Of a stretch of DNA of 64,000 nt, positions 53,050 to 60,544 are shown in pieces. The translations under genes and the position numbers were made by a program. The notes under the pieces were generated by a model. The model did no database searches, had not been told where the DNA came from, and saw nothing but the letters and a program-made list of their open reading frames with translations. Each line of letters opens with the position of its first letter. Within the stretch, counting starts at the first letter, position 1. The stretch comes from an uncultured Lachnospiraceae bacterium (GTDB taxonomy: Bacteria > Bacillota > Clostridia > Lachnospirales > Lachnospiraceae): positions 1 to 64,000 of the forward strand of contig CAMWBY010000003.1 in NCBI GenBank assembly GCA_947172645.1, written 5' to 3'.

Positions 53050-53065
53050 AAAGGAGCGCAGAAGA

Positions 53066-53269
53066 ATGAAAACTGCAACACAGGCAGCAGACAAAGCGGA
53101 ACCGATCGCAATAGCGGCGATCAAAATGGCAGAGGAAAACGGGTTGACGCTTTATGAAATGATGATGATCCCGACACTGATAGAAAGCAGGATCAAATAT
53201 TCATTACGCGGGGAGGAAACGCCGTATATTACGAGAAAACCCCCGGAAAAAACCGGGGGAAATCACTAA
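53066..53269 (+). CDS. Hypothetical phage protein (67 aa)
   Basis: AAAGGAGCG precedes ATG 53066. Helical start (TQAADKAEPIAIAAIKMAEE), then LTLYEMMMIPTLIESRIKYS. The last codons (KPPEKTGG) form the stem of a hairpin that probably ends transcription. Function unknown. Confidence 0.55.
   Translation: MKTATQAADKAEPIAIAAIKMAEENGLTLYEMMMIPTLIESRIKYSLRGEETPYITRKPPEKTGGNH
53240..53259. terminator. Hairpin inside the 3' end of the 67-aa gene
   Basis: CCCCCGG and CCGGGGG pair around six A residues, just before the stop and the convergent stop at 53266. The stem is strong but has no long T-run. Confidence 0.5.
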
Positions 53270-53448
53270 AACATTTTGTCGTCTGGTTTACAGAATTTGT
53301 TATGAGTAGTTTTGACAGCGTTTTTTATACAGTCGGCGAGGATCTGTATTTGTTCGTCGTCAAGCCTTCCGGCGTTCTGGTTGTCGATTTCGTTCACTAA
53401 TTCATTATGTAGGCATTTCAAAGCGTCGGCGATTTCTGTATTAACCAT
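53266..53448 (-). CDS. Leftward small phage gene (60 aa)
   Basis: ATG 53448 behind GGAAAGGGGGTGTTTTT. The protein MVNTEIADALKCLHNELVNE is helical, with AGRLDDEQIQILADCI. The upstream frame has no signals. It has its own promoter element and the GGTGTTTTTATG leader shared with int and the gene at 53959. Function unknown. Confidence 0.6.
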   Translation of the reverse strand: MVNTEIADALKCLHNELVNEIDNQNAGRLDDEQIQILADCIKNAVKTTHNKFCKPDDKMF

Positions 53449-53468
53449 AAAAACACCCCCTTTCCATA

Positions 53469-53491
53469 CCGTGATTATATCACGGCAGCAG
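53469..53491 (-). promoter_or_regulatory. Palindromic leftward promoter element
   Basis: CCGTGATTATATCACGG (53469-53485) is a palindrome with TATAAT on the minus strand at its centre, next to GGCAGCAG. A related arrangement (ATTATA, then CACGGCGGCAGCAG) lies at 54007-54027 before the other leftward gene. Confidence 0.5.
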
Positions 53492-53522
53492 GAACGGGGA
53501 AACAAGAAAAGGAGCGAAACAC

Positions 53523-53780
53523 ATGACACATGAACAAATTCAGGAATGGACGCAAAAAAAAGATCAGGCGGCGTTCGAGGTGGCAAGAATGGCAGCAGGA
53601 ATAAAAGGTGTCACGTTTGCCGGGGCGTTGGATATTCTGGAACGCGCAAAAAAACAGATAGAAAGAGAAATGAGGTGTCAGGCAGCAGTCGCACCGAAGG
53701 AAGCGGTGGACGAATGGGGGGAACCGTTAAAAATAGGAAAGTCCGACGCGGAAACGCCGGACTTTCCTAAAAATGATTAG
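53523..53780 (+). CDS. Hypothetical phage protein (85 aa)
   Basis: AAAGGAGCG before the ATG. MTHEQIQEWTQKKDQAAFEV and FAGALDILERAKKQIEREMR are helical; the tail is EWGEPLKIGKSDAETPDF. The 3' end carries a 12-bp hairpin. Function unknown. Confidence 0.55.
   Translation: MTHEQIQEWTQKKDQAAFEVARMAAGIKGVTFAGALDILERAKKQIEREMRCQAAVAPKEAVDEWGEPLKIGKSDAETPDFPKND
53734..53769 (-). terminator. Hairpin terminator within converging gene ends
   Basis: TAGGAAAGTCCG (53734-53745) pairs perfectly with CGGACTTTCCTA (53758-53769). The minus strand then has TTTTT, so it terminates the leftward gene at 53777-53959 while lying inside the coding end of the plus-strand gene. Confidence 0.65.
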
Positions 53781-53959
53781 CCATTCAATGAGCGATCGCC
53801 GCTATCGACTTTCATAAAATGCCGGAAGTCCTGAATGTGGTTTTTATAGAGATCAGCAAAGTCACGCCACAATATCGGTTGACGTTCGGCGACGTCACAT
53901 TCGGCACAATGTAAAGCATAGGCGACAGCCAACAATTCGGCAATATCAGCATCGGACAT
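53777..53959 (-). CDS. Leftward small phage gene (60 aa)
   Basis: ATG 53959 behind AGAAAGGCGGTGTTTTT. MSDADIAELLAVAYALHCAE, then CDVAERQPILWRDFADLYKN and HIQDFRHFMKVDSG. Single gene with its own promoter and terminator. Function unknown, possibly expressed in the lysogen. Confidence 0.6.
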   Translation of the reverse strand: MSDADIAELLAVAYALHCAECDVAERQPILWRDFADLYKNHIQDFRHFMKVDSGDRSLNG

Positions 53960-54053
53960 AAAAACACCGCCTTTCTATATGGATTCCGGGAAATCCCGGT
54001 ATTGAGATTATAACACGGCGGCAGCAGTCAAAGAAAGAGAGGATCAAACCATA

Positions 54054-54797
54054 ATGAACAGAAAACCATTCACACCACAGCCGGGAACAGGCTACAAAAA
54101 TCAGGGCGGCGGGATTTTTGATTGTATCGACACAACAGAACAAAGCGACGTCTTTATCATGCGGAACAGGGTGTCAGGGTGGACTTTCAACGCCCACGGC
54201 GTCGGCATTTATGAAGATAATTCGATCGACTGGAATTATTCGACGGGCGGGCATTTTGAAAGCGTCAGCGGGCAGCAGGACAAAGAAAAATTGTCGGTAA
54301 AAATGATAGAGTTCCTGCAGGAACAGGTTCCGGCGGCACTATGCACAATAGACCGTTTCGGGGGAGCGGACGACTTTATCGGCTGCGGGCATTGTTTTGA
54401 CGGAGCGGAAGCAAACGGGGAGGAAATGAACTGCGACGATTGCGTTGTAAACAAGATATTTCAGGAATACGCGAAAGAACAGGAGCGACAGAAACAGGAT
54501 AAAACAGAAAGGGAGCGACAGGAAAAAATATTCGGAACAGCCGTTCAAAAATGGGGCAAGGCTGCACAGGTTGACATGATGATCGAGGAATCGGCAGAAC
54601 TGACAAAGGCACTTTTGAACGAACGCCGGGGACGTGATAACAATATCGCCGAGGAAATGGCGGACGTCTGGATCATGCTTGAACAAATGGCGGTCATATT
54701 CCAGAACGCCGGAGAGGTTGAACGAATATTCCGGGAAAAGGTCACACGATTAGATCAGAGGTTGAACAACCGGAAAGGAGCGTCGGGGCATGAGTAA
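54054..54797 (+). CDS. Phage protein with C-terminal MazG-like domain
   Basis: 247 aa after AGAGAGGATCAAACCATA. The N-terminal ~90 residues are a separate phage domain (NRVSGWTFNAHGVGIYED). A Cys-rich middle follows (CGHCFDG ... CDDC). The C-terminal all-alpha NTP pyrophosphatase motif pair is EESAELTKALL and AEEMADVWIMLEQMAVIF. MazG-type enzymes hydrolyse NTPs/dNTPs or (p)ppGpp-related alarmones and are common in phages. Confidence 0.78.
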   Translation: MNRKPFTPQPGTGYKNQGGGIFDCIDTTEQSDVFIMRNRVSGWTFNAHGVGIYEDNSIDWNYSTGGHFESVSGQQDKEKLSVKMIEFLQEQVPAALCTIDRFGGADDFIGCGHCFDGAEANGEEMNCDDCVVNKIFQEYAKEQERQKQDKTERERQEKIFGTAVQKWGKAAQVDMMIEESAELTKALLNERRGRDNNIAEEMADVWIMLEQMAVIFQNAGEVERIFREKVTRLDQRLNNRKGASGHE

Positions 54798-54987
54798 GGA
54801 AAAGGACGTCCGGATCTGTCCGGTATGCGGAAAAGAGGTCGAACGGTCAGAAATGGAGTTTACAAAGGACTGTCACGGAATCCCGTTTCGGCTTGTGTGT
54901 TGGGATTGTTGGGATCAGCTTATGGCGGGCGGTTATGACGGGGAGTATTACGACGAATTGGACGAACAGATCGAACCGGATTATTAA
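54790..54987 (+). CDS. Small zinc-ribbon phage protein (65 aa)
   Basis: Overlaps the preceding stop by 8 bp. CPVCGKEVERSEMEF and CWDCWDQL give two CxxC pairs, a zinc ribbon, followed by an acidic tail. Function unknown. Confidence 0.65.
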   Translation: MSKEKDVRICPVCGKEVERSEMEFTKDCHGIPFRLVCWDCWDQLMAGGYDGEYYDELDEQIEPDY

Positions 54988-54999
54988 AAGGCAGGGAAC

Positions 55000-55236
55000 A
55001 TGGGAGAACAAGCAAGCGGGACACCGTTAGAAATAGGGTTATCAGTTGATAGGGCAACGGCAGAAGAAGCCTTGCGGATCCTGAACTGGTATTTTGATGA
55101 ACGTCCGGATCAATACCTGATCCAAAAGCCGCGAACAGTATATGACAGTGAGGGAAACGCCCGGACGACGGTTCGGTATCTGATAAAGCAAAGAGAACAG
55201 GCAGAAAGCGAGGAATCAAACCATGAAAATAATTAG
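55000..55236 (+). CDS. Hypothetical phage protein (78 aa)
   Basis: MGEQASGTPLEIGLSVDRAT, then EEALRILNWYFDERPDQYL. No motif recognised. Its 3' end overlaps the next gene by 14 bp. Confidence 0.5.
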   Translation: MGEQASGTPLEIGLSVDRATAEEALRILNWYFDERPDQYLIQKPRTVYDSEGNARTTVRYLIKQREQAESEESNHENN

Positions 55237-55555
55237 CAAAGGGAGAAGGAACGGAAAAACAACAGAACTGATCCGGATGTGCGCGGAGCGTGGGGGATAT
55301 ATAGTTTGCAGATCGAACAATGCGGCATTGATGATAAAAAGGCAGTCTAAAGAAATGGGATTAAAAATCCCGTACCCGATTACATACGCGGAACTTTTAC
55401 ATAAAAATTATTACGCGAAAGGGGTTAAAAAATTGTACATCGACGACGCGGACGAACTATTGAGAACTTTAACACGCGGCGTCGAAGTGGAAGCGATAAC
55501 AATAAATATTCAGGAGGAAAGAGAGGAAGGGCAAAGTGGGAATAGATTTAAGTAG
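55223..55555 (+). CDS. P-loop phage protein (110 aa)
   Basis: MKIISKGRRNGKTTELIRMC has a P-loop-like RRNGKTT near the N-terminus, and KLYIDDADELL resembles Walker B. A minimal ATPase-like fold seen in many phages, function unknown. Start after GAGGAATCAAACC. Overlaps its neighbours on both sides, so cotranslated. Confidence 0.65.
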   Translation: MKIISKGRRNGKTTELIRMCAERGGYIVCRSNNAALMIKRQSKEMGLKIPYPITYAELLHKNYYAKGVKKLYIDDADELLRTLTRGVEVEAITINIQEEREEGQSGNRFK

Positions 55556-55757
55556 ATTTAAGGTAATACATGGGGAAAAGGTATTGAACGCGGTCGCGCT
55601 TATGGAAGTAAGGTTCAACAATATGGATTATAACGAACGGGAAACGATCGAAACGCCGGACTTTATCGAAGTATTAGCGATAAACGAGAACGGGAACATC
55701 GTTTCGATATATGACGAGGCGTGGACGTTTCAGTTCGTGCCAATTATTACAAAGTGA
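55536..55757 (+). CDS. Hypothetical phage protein (73 aa, GTG start)
   Basis: GTG 55536 behind AGAGGAAGGGCAAA. MGIDLSRFKVIHGEKVLNAV, then ALMEVRFNN and a beta-rich end (FIEVLAINENGNIVSIYDE). No known family. Confidence 0.5.
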   Translation: MGIDLSRFKVIHGEKVLNAVALMEVRFNNMDYNERETIETPDFIEVLAINENGNIVSIYDEAWTFQFVPIITK

Positions 55758-55792
55758 ACGCGGGCAGCAGGACAAGAAAGGATCAAACAATT

Positions 55793-56278
55793 ATGAAAGT
55801 GTCTGAATTTTTGAAAAAAGTCGGCTATATCGACAGGGCAGAGATCCGGATCGAATTCAGGGCGCACAAGTCGGATCAGGATCCGGACGTTGAATATCTG
55901 GACGGCGACACGCCAGAGGAATCAGCGGATCGGATTATCAGGCGGGCGGCAGAATACACGCTTCAGGAAATAAATTTCACTGATAACGCCGTAATGATAA
56001 CCGGGATCCGGAAAGTGAAGCGGACGCCGGGGAGAAAGCCGGACAAGCAGCAGGAGGAAAGACGGGAGGAACAGAAACAGGCGATCGCGGACGAATTGGA
56101 ACGTCTGGATCAGGCGGTCGGGGAACTGATCGAAACAATCGCGGAGCCGTTCCGGAAAATCGGGCAGAGGAAAGACAGGCGGCGCGGCGGGATTCTGGCA
56201 GCATTAAAGGCGGCGCGGGCAGCAGTCCGCCGGGTCCTGACACGGATATTCAAGAGAGGGGGCGGCGCGGATGTGTGA
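55793..56278 (+). CDS. Hypothetical phage protein (161 aa)
   Basis: ATG 55793 after AAAGGATCAAACAATT. Residues 1-85 are mixed alpha/beta (VGYIDRAEIRIEFRAHK). From about 90 the chain is very basic and helical (KPDKQQEERREEQKQAIADE; RRRGGILAALKAARAAVRRV), which suggests nucleic-acid binding. Function unknown. Confidence 0.55.
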   Translation: MKVSEFLKKVGYIDRAEIRIEFRAHKSDQDPDVEYLDGDTPEESADRIIRRAAEYTLQEINFTDNAVMITGIRKVKRTPGRKPDKQQEERREEQKQAIADELERLDQAVGELIETIAEPFRKIGQRKDRRRGGILAALKAARAAVRRVLTRIFKRGGGADV

Positions 56279-56459
56279 ATATTGCAAAACGCCGGGAAAA
56301 ACACTTGACGTCATCGAAACAGAAAACCGGATGTTTGTCAGCATAGCGGGCGCATATATTCAGATCTTCGATGAAGAATATCCGGGATTTATCCACAATA
56401 TCCCGATCCGGTTCTGTATGATGTGTGGGCGTGAATTAAGAGAGGGGGCGGCGGAATGA
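56271..56459 (+). CDS. Small Cys-rich phage protein (62 aa)
   Basis: MCEYCKTPGKTLDVIETENR, later RFCMMCGRELREGAAE. Two CxxC pairs suggest zinc. It overlaps its neighbours by 8 and 4 bp. Confidence 0.6.
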   Translation: MCEYCKTPGKTLDVIETENRMFVSIAGAYIQIFDEEYPGFIHNIPIRFCMMCGRELREGAAE

Positions 56460-56957
56460 ATATCGGGGAACGCTTGAAACGAATCAGGAAAGAAAAGGGG
56501 ATGACGCAGGACAGCGTGGCGGAACGCGCCGGGGTTACGGCGACGTCAATTTCCCGGTGGGAAAACGGGGAACGGAATCCGACGTTCCGGGACGTCGAAA
56601 AGATCGCGGCGGCGTTGGGCGTAACTATGGAGGAATTGACGCGGGAACAGAAACGCGGAACCGGGATCAGGAAAATTATTGACGGGAAACTGTACGACAC
56701 GGGAAACGCCCGGATCCTGTTCGAGTTCCGGCGGAAATATCAAGATCCGTTAAATCCGTTATTTTTCGGAAAAAAACATGGTTCACAACGAATGGGAGGA
56801 CGCGCAATATCTGAAAACCGAACGGGGCGCGTATTTGTACTATTGCCCGAAAAGAAAAGATCTTCAGGTCGTGACGGAAAAAGAGGTCGCGGACACGATC
56901 CGGAAACTGAACGCAGACGCGTATATCCGGATATTCGGTCAGGTAGAGGAAGGGTAA
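56456..56957 (+). pseudogene. XRE family regulator with apparent +1 frameshift at an A7 run
   Basis: From ATG 56456 the protein has a clear XRE HTH (MTQDSVAERAGVTATSISRW) and runs to FFGK. The next codons lie at a seven-A run (56770-56776). Beyond it the natural sequence continues in another frame (NMVHNEWEDAQYLKTERGAY ... DAYIRIFGQVEEG) to TAA 56957. Dropping one A joins the two parts into a 166-aa protein. The unshifted frame runs on to 57076 as Arg/Gly-rich noise. Mutation, assembly error or slippage are all possible. Confidence 0.65.
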
Positions 56958-56972
56958 AAGGAGGGAAAGCGG

Positions 56973-57188
56973 TTGAAAGTGGCAGTTATAGCAACAATCA
57001 TTTTAACGGTATTATTCGGCGGCGCGGCATATTTAGCGGTCGCGGGTACGCTGATTATATACGCGTTAGGGAATAACAAAGCAACAAAAAGAAAAAGGAC
57101 ATTTTTCGGAATTTTAGGCGCAGTCATGTTCTGGATTGCTATATATACGGTTATCCAGTTAGTGAAAAACAAAGGAATTTTATTTTAA
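56973..57188 (+). CDS. Two-helix membrane phage protein (71 aa, TTG start)
   Basis: TTG 56973 behind AAAGGAGGG. MKVAVIATIILTVLFGGAAY is helix one, FFGILGAVMFWIAIYTVI is helix two, with a basic loop. Could be a superinfection-exclusion or holin-like protein, but position in the early region does not favour lysis. Unknown. Confidence 0.6.
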   Translation: MKVAVIATIILTVLFGGAAYLAVAGTLIIYALGNNKATKRKRTFFGILGAVMFWIAIYTVIQLVKNKGILF

Positions 57189-57206
57189 GAAAGAGAGGAT
57201 CAAACA

Positions 57207-58157
57207 ATGGGAACAAGTATCACAGATTTATTCAGATCGGAAACGGAATTCGAGGTCAAGGCGTCGGAAATGTACGCCGTCATTCGGGAATCAGTAAAGG
57301 CGGAACTTCTTATGAACGCCGCAAAGTGTGAGATCCCGCACACATACGCCCGTCAGATCATAACGGGCAAAAAAGAGGACACGCCGTTATTAGTGGGAAT
57401 TGATTTATCATCCGCGAAAGATTGGACGCCGGGGCAGCAGGACACAGCAAGCAGCGCGGAGGAAATAAGCGACGCCGGGGCAGCAGGACAGGACGTCAGA
57501 TCAGGATCCGGATCCGTCGGCATTATCAGGAAACACGAACAGCGCGTCGAATGGATCGATATTCAGGACATTATCCGGAAAGGACGCGCGGGCGTATCGC
57601 TTCCGCCCGGAACGGAAATCAATTTCACATTAAAGAACGGGGATCCGGCGTCGGTTGTCGTGGTGGGTGTGGATCATTACGAAAAAGGGGACTGCGTGTT
57701 CTGGTTTCGTCGGATTATCGGGCGGCATTGTATGAACAGCAACAACACGAACGAAGGACGTTTTCCTGATTCAGACATGAACGCATATTTGAACGACGAA
57801 GTGTTCGCCCTGCTGCCTGACGAATTACAGTCCGTGATCGCGGTACATAAAACAATCCAGAAAACGGCGGACGAAAACGTCGAAACAGAAGGACGCCTGT
57901 TCCTGATGTCAGTATATGAGGGACGCGGCGCGAATGATTGGGCGGAATATAACGGAATAGACAAACAGTTCCCGTTTTTCGAGGAACGCCGGAACCGTGT
58001 CGCATATGACGAGGACGGGGATCCTGTCTGGTACTGGACTGCCGATCCGTCCGCCGCGGACACGACGTACTTTTGTCTTTTCGCCATCGACGGCGGCAGC
58101 GGCGGCAACAGCGCGTCGGCGGATGGCGGCGTCGCCCCGCTATTCGTCATCAAATAA
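57207..58157 (+). CDS. DUF6273 domain phage protein, candidate variable protein
   Basis: 316 aa after AGAGAGGATCAAACA. Residues about 1-120 are a linker-rich N-terminal part (GQQDTASSAEE). The C-terminal ~190 are a DUF6273-type domain with a C-lectin-like look (NSNNTNEGRFPDSDMNAYLN; LFLMSVYEGRG). The end is GGVAPLFVIK. The last ~45 codons are rich in NNC codons, and all six Gly after WYW are GGC, unlike the mixed Gly codons before. That pattern is expected of a diversity-generating-retroelement variable region, but no reverse transcriptase lies in the window. Confidence 0.7.
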   Translation: MGTSITDLFRSETEFEVKASEMYAVIRESVKAELLMNAAKCEIPHTYARQIITGKKEDTPLLVGIDLSSAKDWTPGQQDTASSAEEISDAGAAGQDVRSGSGSVGIIRKHEQRVEWIDIQDIIRKGRAGVSLPPGTEINFTLKNGDPASVVVVGVDHYEKGDCVFWFRRIIGRHCMNSNNTNEGRFPDSDMNAYLNDEVFALLPDELQSVIAVHKTIQKTADENVETEGRLFLMSVYEGRGANDWAEYNGIDKQFPFFEERRNRVAYDEDGDPVWYWTADPSAADTTYFCLFAIDGGSGGNSASADGGVAPLFVIK

Positions 58158-58165
58158 TCAGGAAT

Positions 58166-58190
58166 CACGCCGCCCGGCAGCGGCGGCGTG
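58166..58190 (+). terminator. GC-rich hairpin directly after the DUF6273 gene
   Basis: CACGCCGCC (58166-58174) pairs with GGCGGCGTG (58182-58190), loop 7, starting 8 bp after the stop, with no T-run. It could be a terminator, or the stem-loop that often follows the initiation site of mutagenic homing in retroelement targets. Confidence 0.5.
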
Positions 58191-58201
58191 TGGGGTAAAT
58201 C

Positions 58202-58906
58202 ATGTTAGATTTTGGTTTCTACAATATGGACTGCGCGGAGGGGATGAAGGAATTCCCGGACGGATTTTTCGATCTGGCGGTCGTGGATCCGCCCTATGGG
58301 ATAAAGGTTTTCGCAAAGGATAACGCGTCCCGGTCAAAACTGGCAACGTCAAAAAGCTATAAGAAATACGCGGGCGGCGATACAGCCGCCCCGGATCCTG
58401 AATATTTCGCGCAACTGAAACGGATATCAAAAAATCAGATCATATTCGGCGCGAATCATTTCATGGATAACATTGTCGAGGGATTCGGGCAGGATTCCGG
58501 CGTTTCGTCGCCGTGTTGGATTGTATGGGATAAGCAGAACGGACAGAACGATTTCGCCGACGGGGAACTTGCCTTCACGTCATTTAATACCGCCGTTCGG
58601 ATATTCCGGTTCACATGGGCGGGTATGCGTCAGGGGAACATGAGGGAAAAGGAGATCCGTATACATCCGACACAAAAACCCGTCGCCCTTTATGACTGGA
58701 TCTTTGCAAATTATACACAGCGCGGACAAAAGATAATTGATACACACGTCGGATCCGCGTCATCCCTGATAGCAGCACACAAAGCGGGACTGCGGTTCGT
58801 GGGTTTTGAACTGGATCGGGAATATTACAAAGACGCCGCCGCCCGGTATGAGAGGGAAACGGCGCAAATATCAATTTTTGACTTTTTAGACAGTAAAGGA
58901 GAATAA
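58202..58906 (+). CDS. Phage DNA methyltransferase (beta-class, N6-A or N4-C)
   Basis: 234 aa. Motif IV DPPYG (about residue 30) precedes the SAM-binding motif I-like DTHVGSASSLIA (about 180), so the order is beta-class as in small phage DNA methylases. HPTQKPVALYDWI is typical. Solitary, no partner nuclease, so likely protects phage DNA. The target is not predictable; the many GATC sites nearby make a GATC specificity worth testing. Confidence 0.88.
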   Translation: MLDFGFYNMDCAEGMKEFPDGFFDLAVVDPPYGIKVFAKDNASRSKLATSKSYKKYAGGDTAAPDPEYFAQLKRISKNQIIFGANHFMDNIVEGFGQDSGVSSPCWIVWDKQNGQNDFADGELAFTSFNTAVRIFRFTWAGMRQGNMREKEIRIHPTQKPVALYDWIFANYTQRGQKIIDTHVGSASSLIAAHKAGLRFVGFELDREYYKDAAARYERETAQISIFDFLDSKGE

Positions 58907-58910
58907 AGGC

Positions 58911-59192
58911 ATGGAAAAACAGAACGTAAAACTGGAATCATTATTGACGGTCATTTCCCCGGCGCAGATCGTCCGGATCGTGGACGAAACACTGACGCCG
59001 ACGGGAAACTTCGTCGATCCTGACGAAGTAACGGCATTCAAGGGAACAGCGGCGAAAGCGTTCCGGGAATACGCCGGAAAAGGCGTAATGATAAAACACA
59101 TATCGCCGGAGGTAGAAAAAGAACCGGAGGAAGAAAAGAAACAGAATCCGCGTCATCCGGGGCGGTATGTAATGCACATTTACATATATTAG
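58911..59192 (+). CDS. Hypothetical phage protein (93 aa)
   Basis: AAAGGAG before ATG 58911, 4 bp after the methylase stop. MEKQNVKLESLLTVISPAQI, later an acidic helix (EVEKEPEEEKKQ). No known family. Confidence 0.5.
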   Translation: MEKQNVKLESLLTVISPAQIVRIVDETLTPTGNFVDPDEVTAFKGTAAKAFREYAGKGVMIKHISPEVEKEPEEEKKQNPRHPGRYVMHIYIY

Positions 59193-59232
59193 GATCCGGA
59201 GCGGTAAGCGGAAAAGAGAGGATCAAACCATA

Positions 59233-59559
59233 ATGAGATTATCGGAACAGTTAAAGGTCATAGCGACAACGGACAGGATCCGGATCATTCAAGGGAAACA
59301 CGGGAACAGGGAACCTGAATTTGATCCAGACGTCAAAATTCTGTACTGCGGATATATGGGATCGTTAGAATATGCGGAAAACAAAACGGAATTTCTGGCG
59401 CAGGATCCGGAGGTCGTCCGAACGGTCGCGCATATGGAAGCACGTCATAAACAATTCAAGGAACGCGGGTTATTTCCGCCTTATGAGCCGGAGATCACGC
59501 GGATGTATGAATTTAAGGACATGACAATTTTTCTATATTACGACATTTACATTCTATGA
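59233..59559 (+). CDS. Hypothetical phage protein (108 aa)
   Basis: Leader AGAGAGGATCAAACCATA. MRLSEQLKVIATTDRIRIIQ then mixed alpha/beta, ending MTIFLYYDIYIL. It opens with a small beta unit, as in proteins of unknown function in related phages. Confidence 0.5.
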   Translation: MRLSEQLKVIATTDRIRIIQGKHGNREPEFDPDVKILYCGYMGSLEYAENKTEFLAQDPEVVRTVAHMEARHKQFKERGLFPPYEPEITRMYEFKDMTIFLYYDIYIL

Positions 59560-59576
59560 CAGGAAAGGCGGAAAAC

Positions 59577-59960
59577 ATGAAACACGAACCGACAGCGGCA
59601 ACACTGACAGGGATCTATAAATTGTTAGATATGGAACTGGACGATCTGAACGCGGTTGACATAAGGGAAGCGGAACGGGCGTTCTGTATGTTGTGCGAAG
59701 CGACGGACGGGATCCGGGACGAATTGCGGGACATTTTTATCATAATGCAGGACGCTGGATCGGTTCAAGACGGCGTTATTCCGGATCCGAAAGAACTTCA
59801 CGGACAATTTACGGAGATATACCGGAACGCGGTCGAGATTGCCGGAAAGTCGGTTCGGCTTGCGGCGATCGCACGAATGGGGATCATCCAGTCGGAAACA
59901 ATGAACCAGATCGATCGGGGGTATGAACAGGAGGGCGGAGGAAATGGGAAAACAGGCTGA
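59577..59960 (+). CDS. Helical phage protein (127 aa)
   Basis: ATG 59577 with AGGAAAGGCGG upstream; an earlier ATG (59556) overlaps the previous stop. MELDDLNAVDIREAERAFCM and IRDELRDIFIIMQDA are helical. It ends in a Gly-rich tail and overlaps the next gene. Unknown. Confidence 0.5.
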   Translation: MKHEPTAATLTGIYKLLDMELDDLNAVDIREAERAFCMLCEATDGIRDELRDIFIIMQDAGSVQDGVIPDPKELHGQFTEIYRNAVEIAGKSVRLAAIARMGIIQSETMNQIDRGYEQEGGGNGKTG

Positions 59961-60126
59961 AAATTTAAGGGCGGAACTTCTGAAAATCGGAATCCGGACA
60001 GATCAGGATCTACGGGACGCGATCGCAAGCCTTCCGCCGCTTAGATTACATATTATGACGGGCGTTATTGAAAGCCGGAAAGGGGCGCAAAGTGGATATA
60101 AACGGAAATGTGATTTATGCAGTTGA
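59944..60126 (+). CDS. Hypothetical phage protein (60 aa)
   Basis: ATG 59944 after GGGCGGAGGAA. MGKQAENLRAELLKIGIRTD, helical. Its last 35 bp overlap the HAD gene in another frame. Low confidence in function; the start signal is good. Confidence 0.5.
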   Translation: MGKQAENLRAELLKIGIRTDQDLRDAIASLPPLRLHIMTGVIESRKGAQSGYKRKCDLCS

Positions 60127-60460
60127 TTTTGACGGGACGTTATCGTTCGGAAGGTTTCCAGACGTCGGGGATCCGAACGAAAATCTGTTCCGGTTCCTGA
60201 TAGCGGAAAAGGAGCGCGGGGCGCGTCTGATACTTTACACTTGCAGGACGGGGGACGATCTGGCGGTCGCGGTGGAATATTGCCGGGATCATGGACTGGA
60301 ATTTGAATTCGTAAATGAAAACCTTCCGGAACTGATCGAACTATACGGCGGCGACACGCGAAAGATCAACGCGGATTTTTACATCGACGACAAAGCAGTA
60401 AACCCGATCGCCGGACATTTTACGGTAGTTCCGGCGGGTTTCAATTTCAAGAAAGAATAA
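60092..60460 (+). CDS. HAD-like phosphatase of phage (GTG start)
   Basis: 122 aa from GTG 60092 behind AAAGGGGC. DFDGTLSF is HAD motif I (two Asp), LYTCRTGDDL is motif II, INADFYIDDKAVNP is motif IV. Small phage HAD proteins of this BT0820-like type may remove phosphate from nucleotides or nucleic-acid ends. Substrate unknown. Confidence 0.8.
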   Translation: MDINGNVIYAVDFDGTLSFGRFPDVGDPNENLFRFLIAEKERGARLILYTCRTGDDLAVAVEYCRDHGLEFEFVNENLPELIELYGGDTRKINADFYIDDKAVNPIAGHFTVVPAGFNFKKE

Positions 60461-60463
60461 AAA

Positions 60464-60503
60464 GGATCCCGGCGAAAGGCGGGGAGCCATAACGCCGGGA
60501 TCC
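60464..60503 (+). terminator. 11-bp hairpin after the HAD gene
   Basis: GGATCCCGGCG (60464-60474) pairs with CGCCGGGATCC (60493-60503), loop 18. No T-run. It is followed by AATCAAACCATATTT, a copy of the common leader not next to a start codon. Confidence 0.5.
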
Positions 60504-60544
60504 AAAGAATCAAACCATATTTATTATACCAAAGGGCGGGGAAA

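Noticed and set aside
56778..57076. C-terminal continuation of the XRE regulator in its original frame to 57076
   Set aside because: The Arg/Gly-rich sequence overlaps the membrane-protein gene and lacks any likeness; the alternate frame reads a plausible protein ending at 56957.
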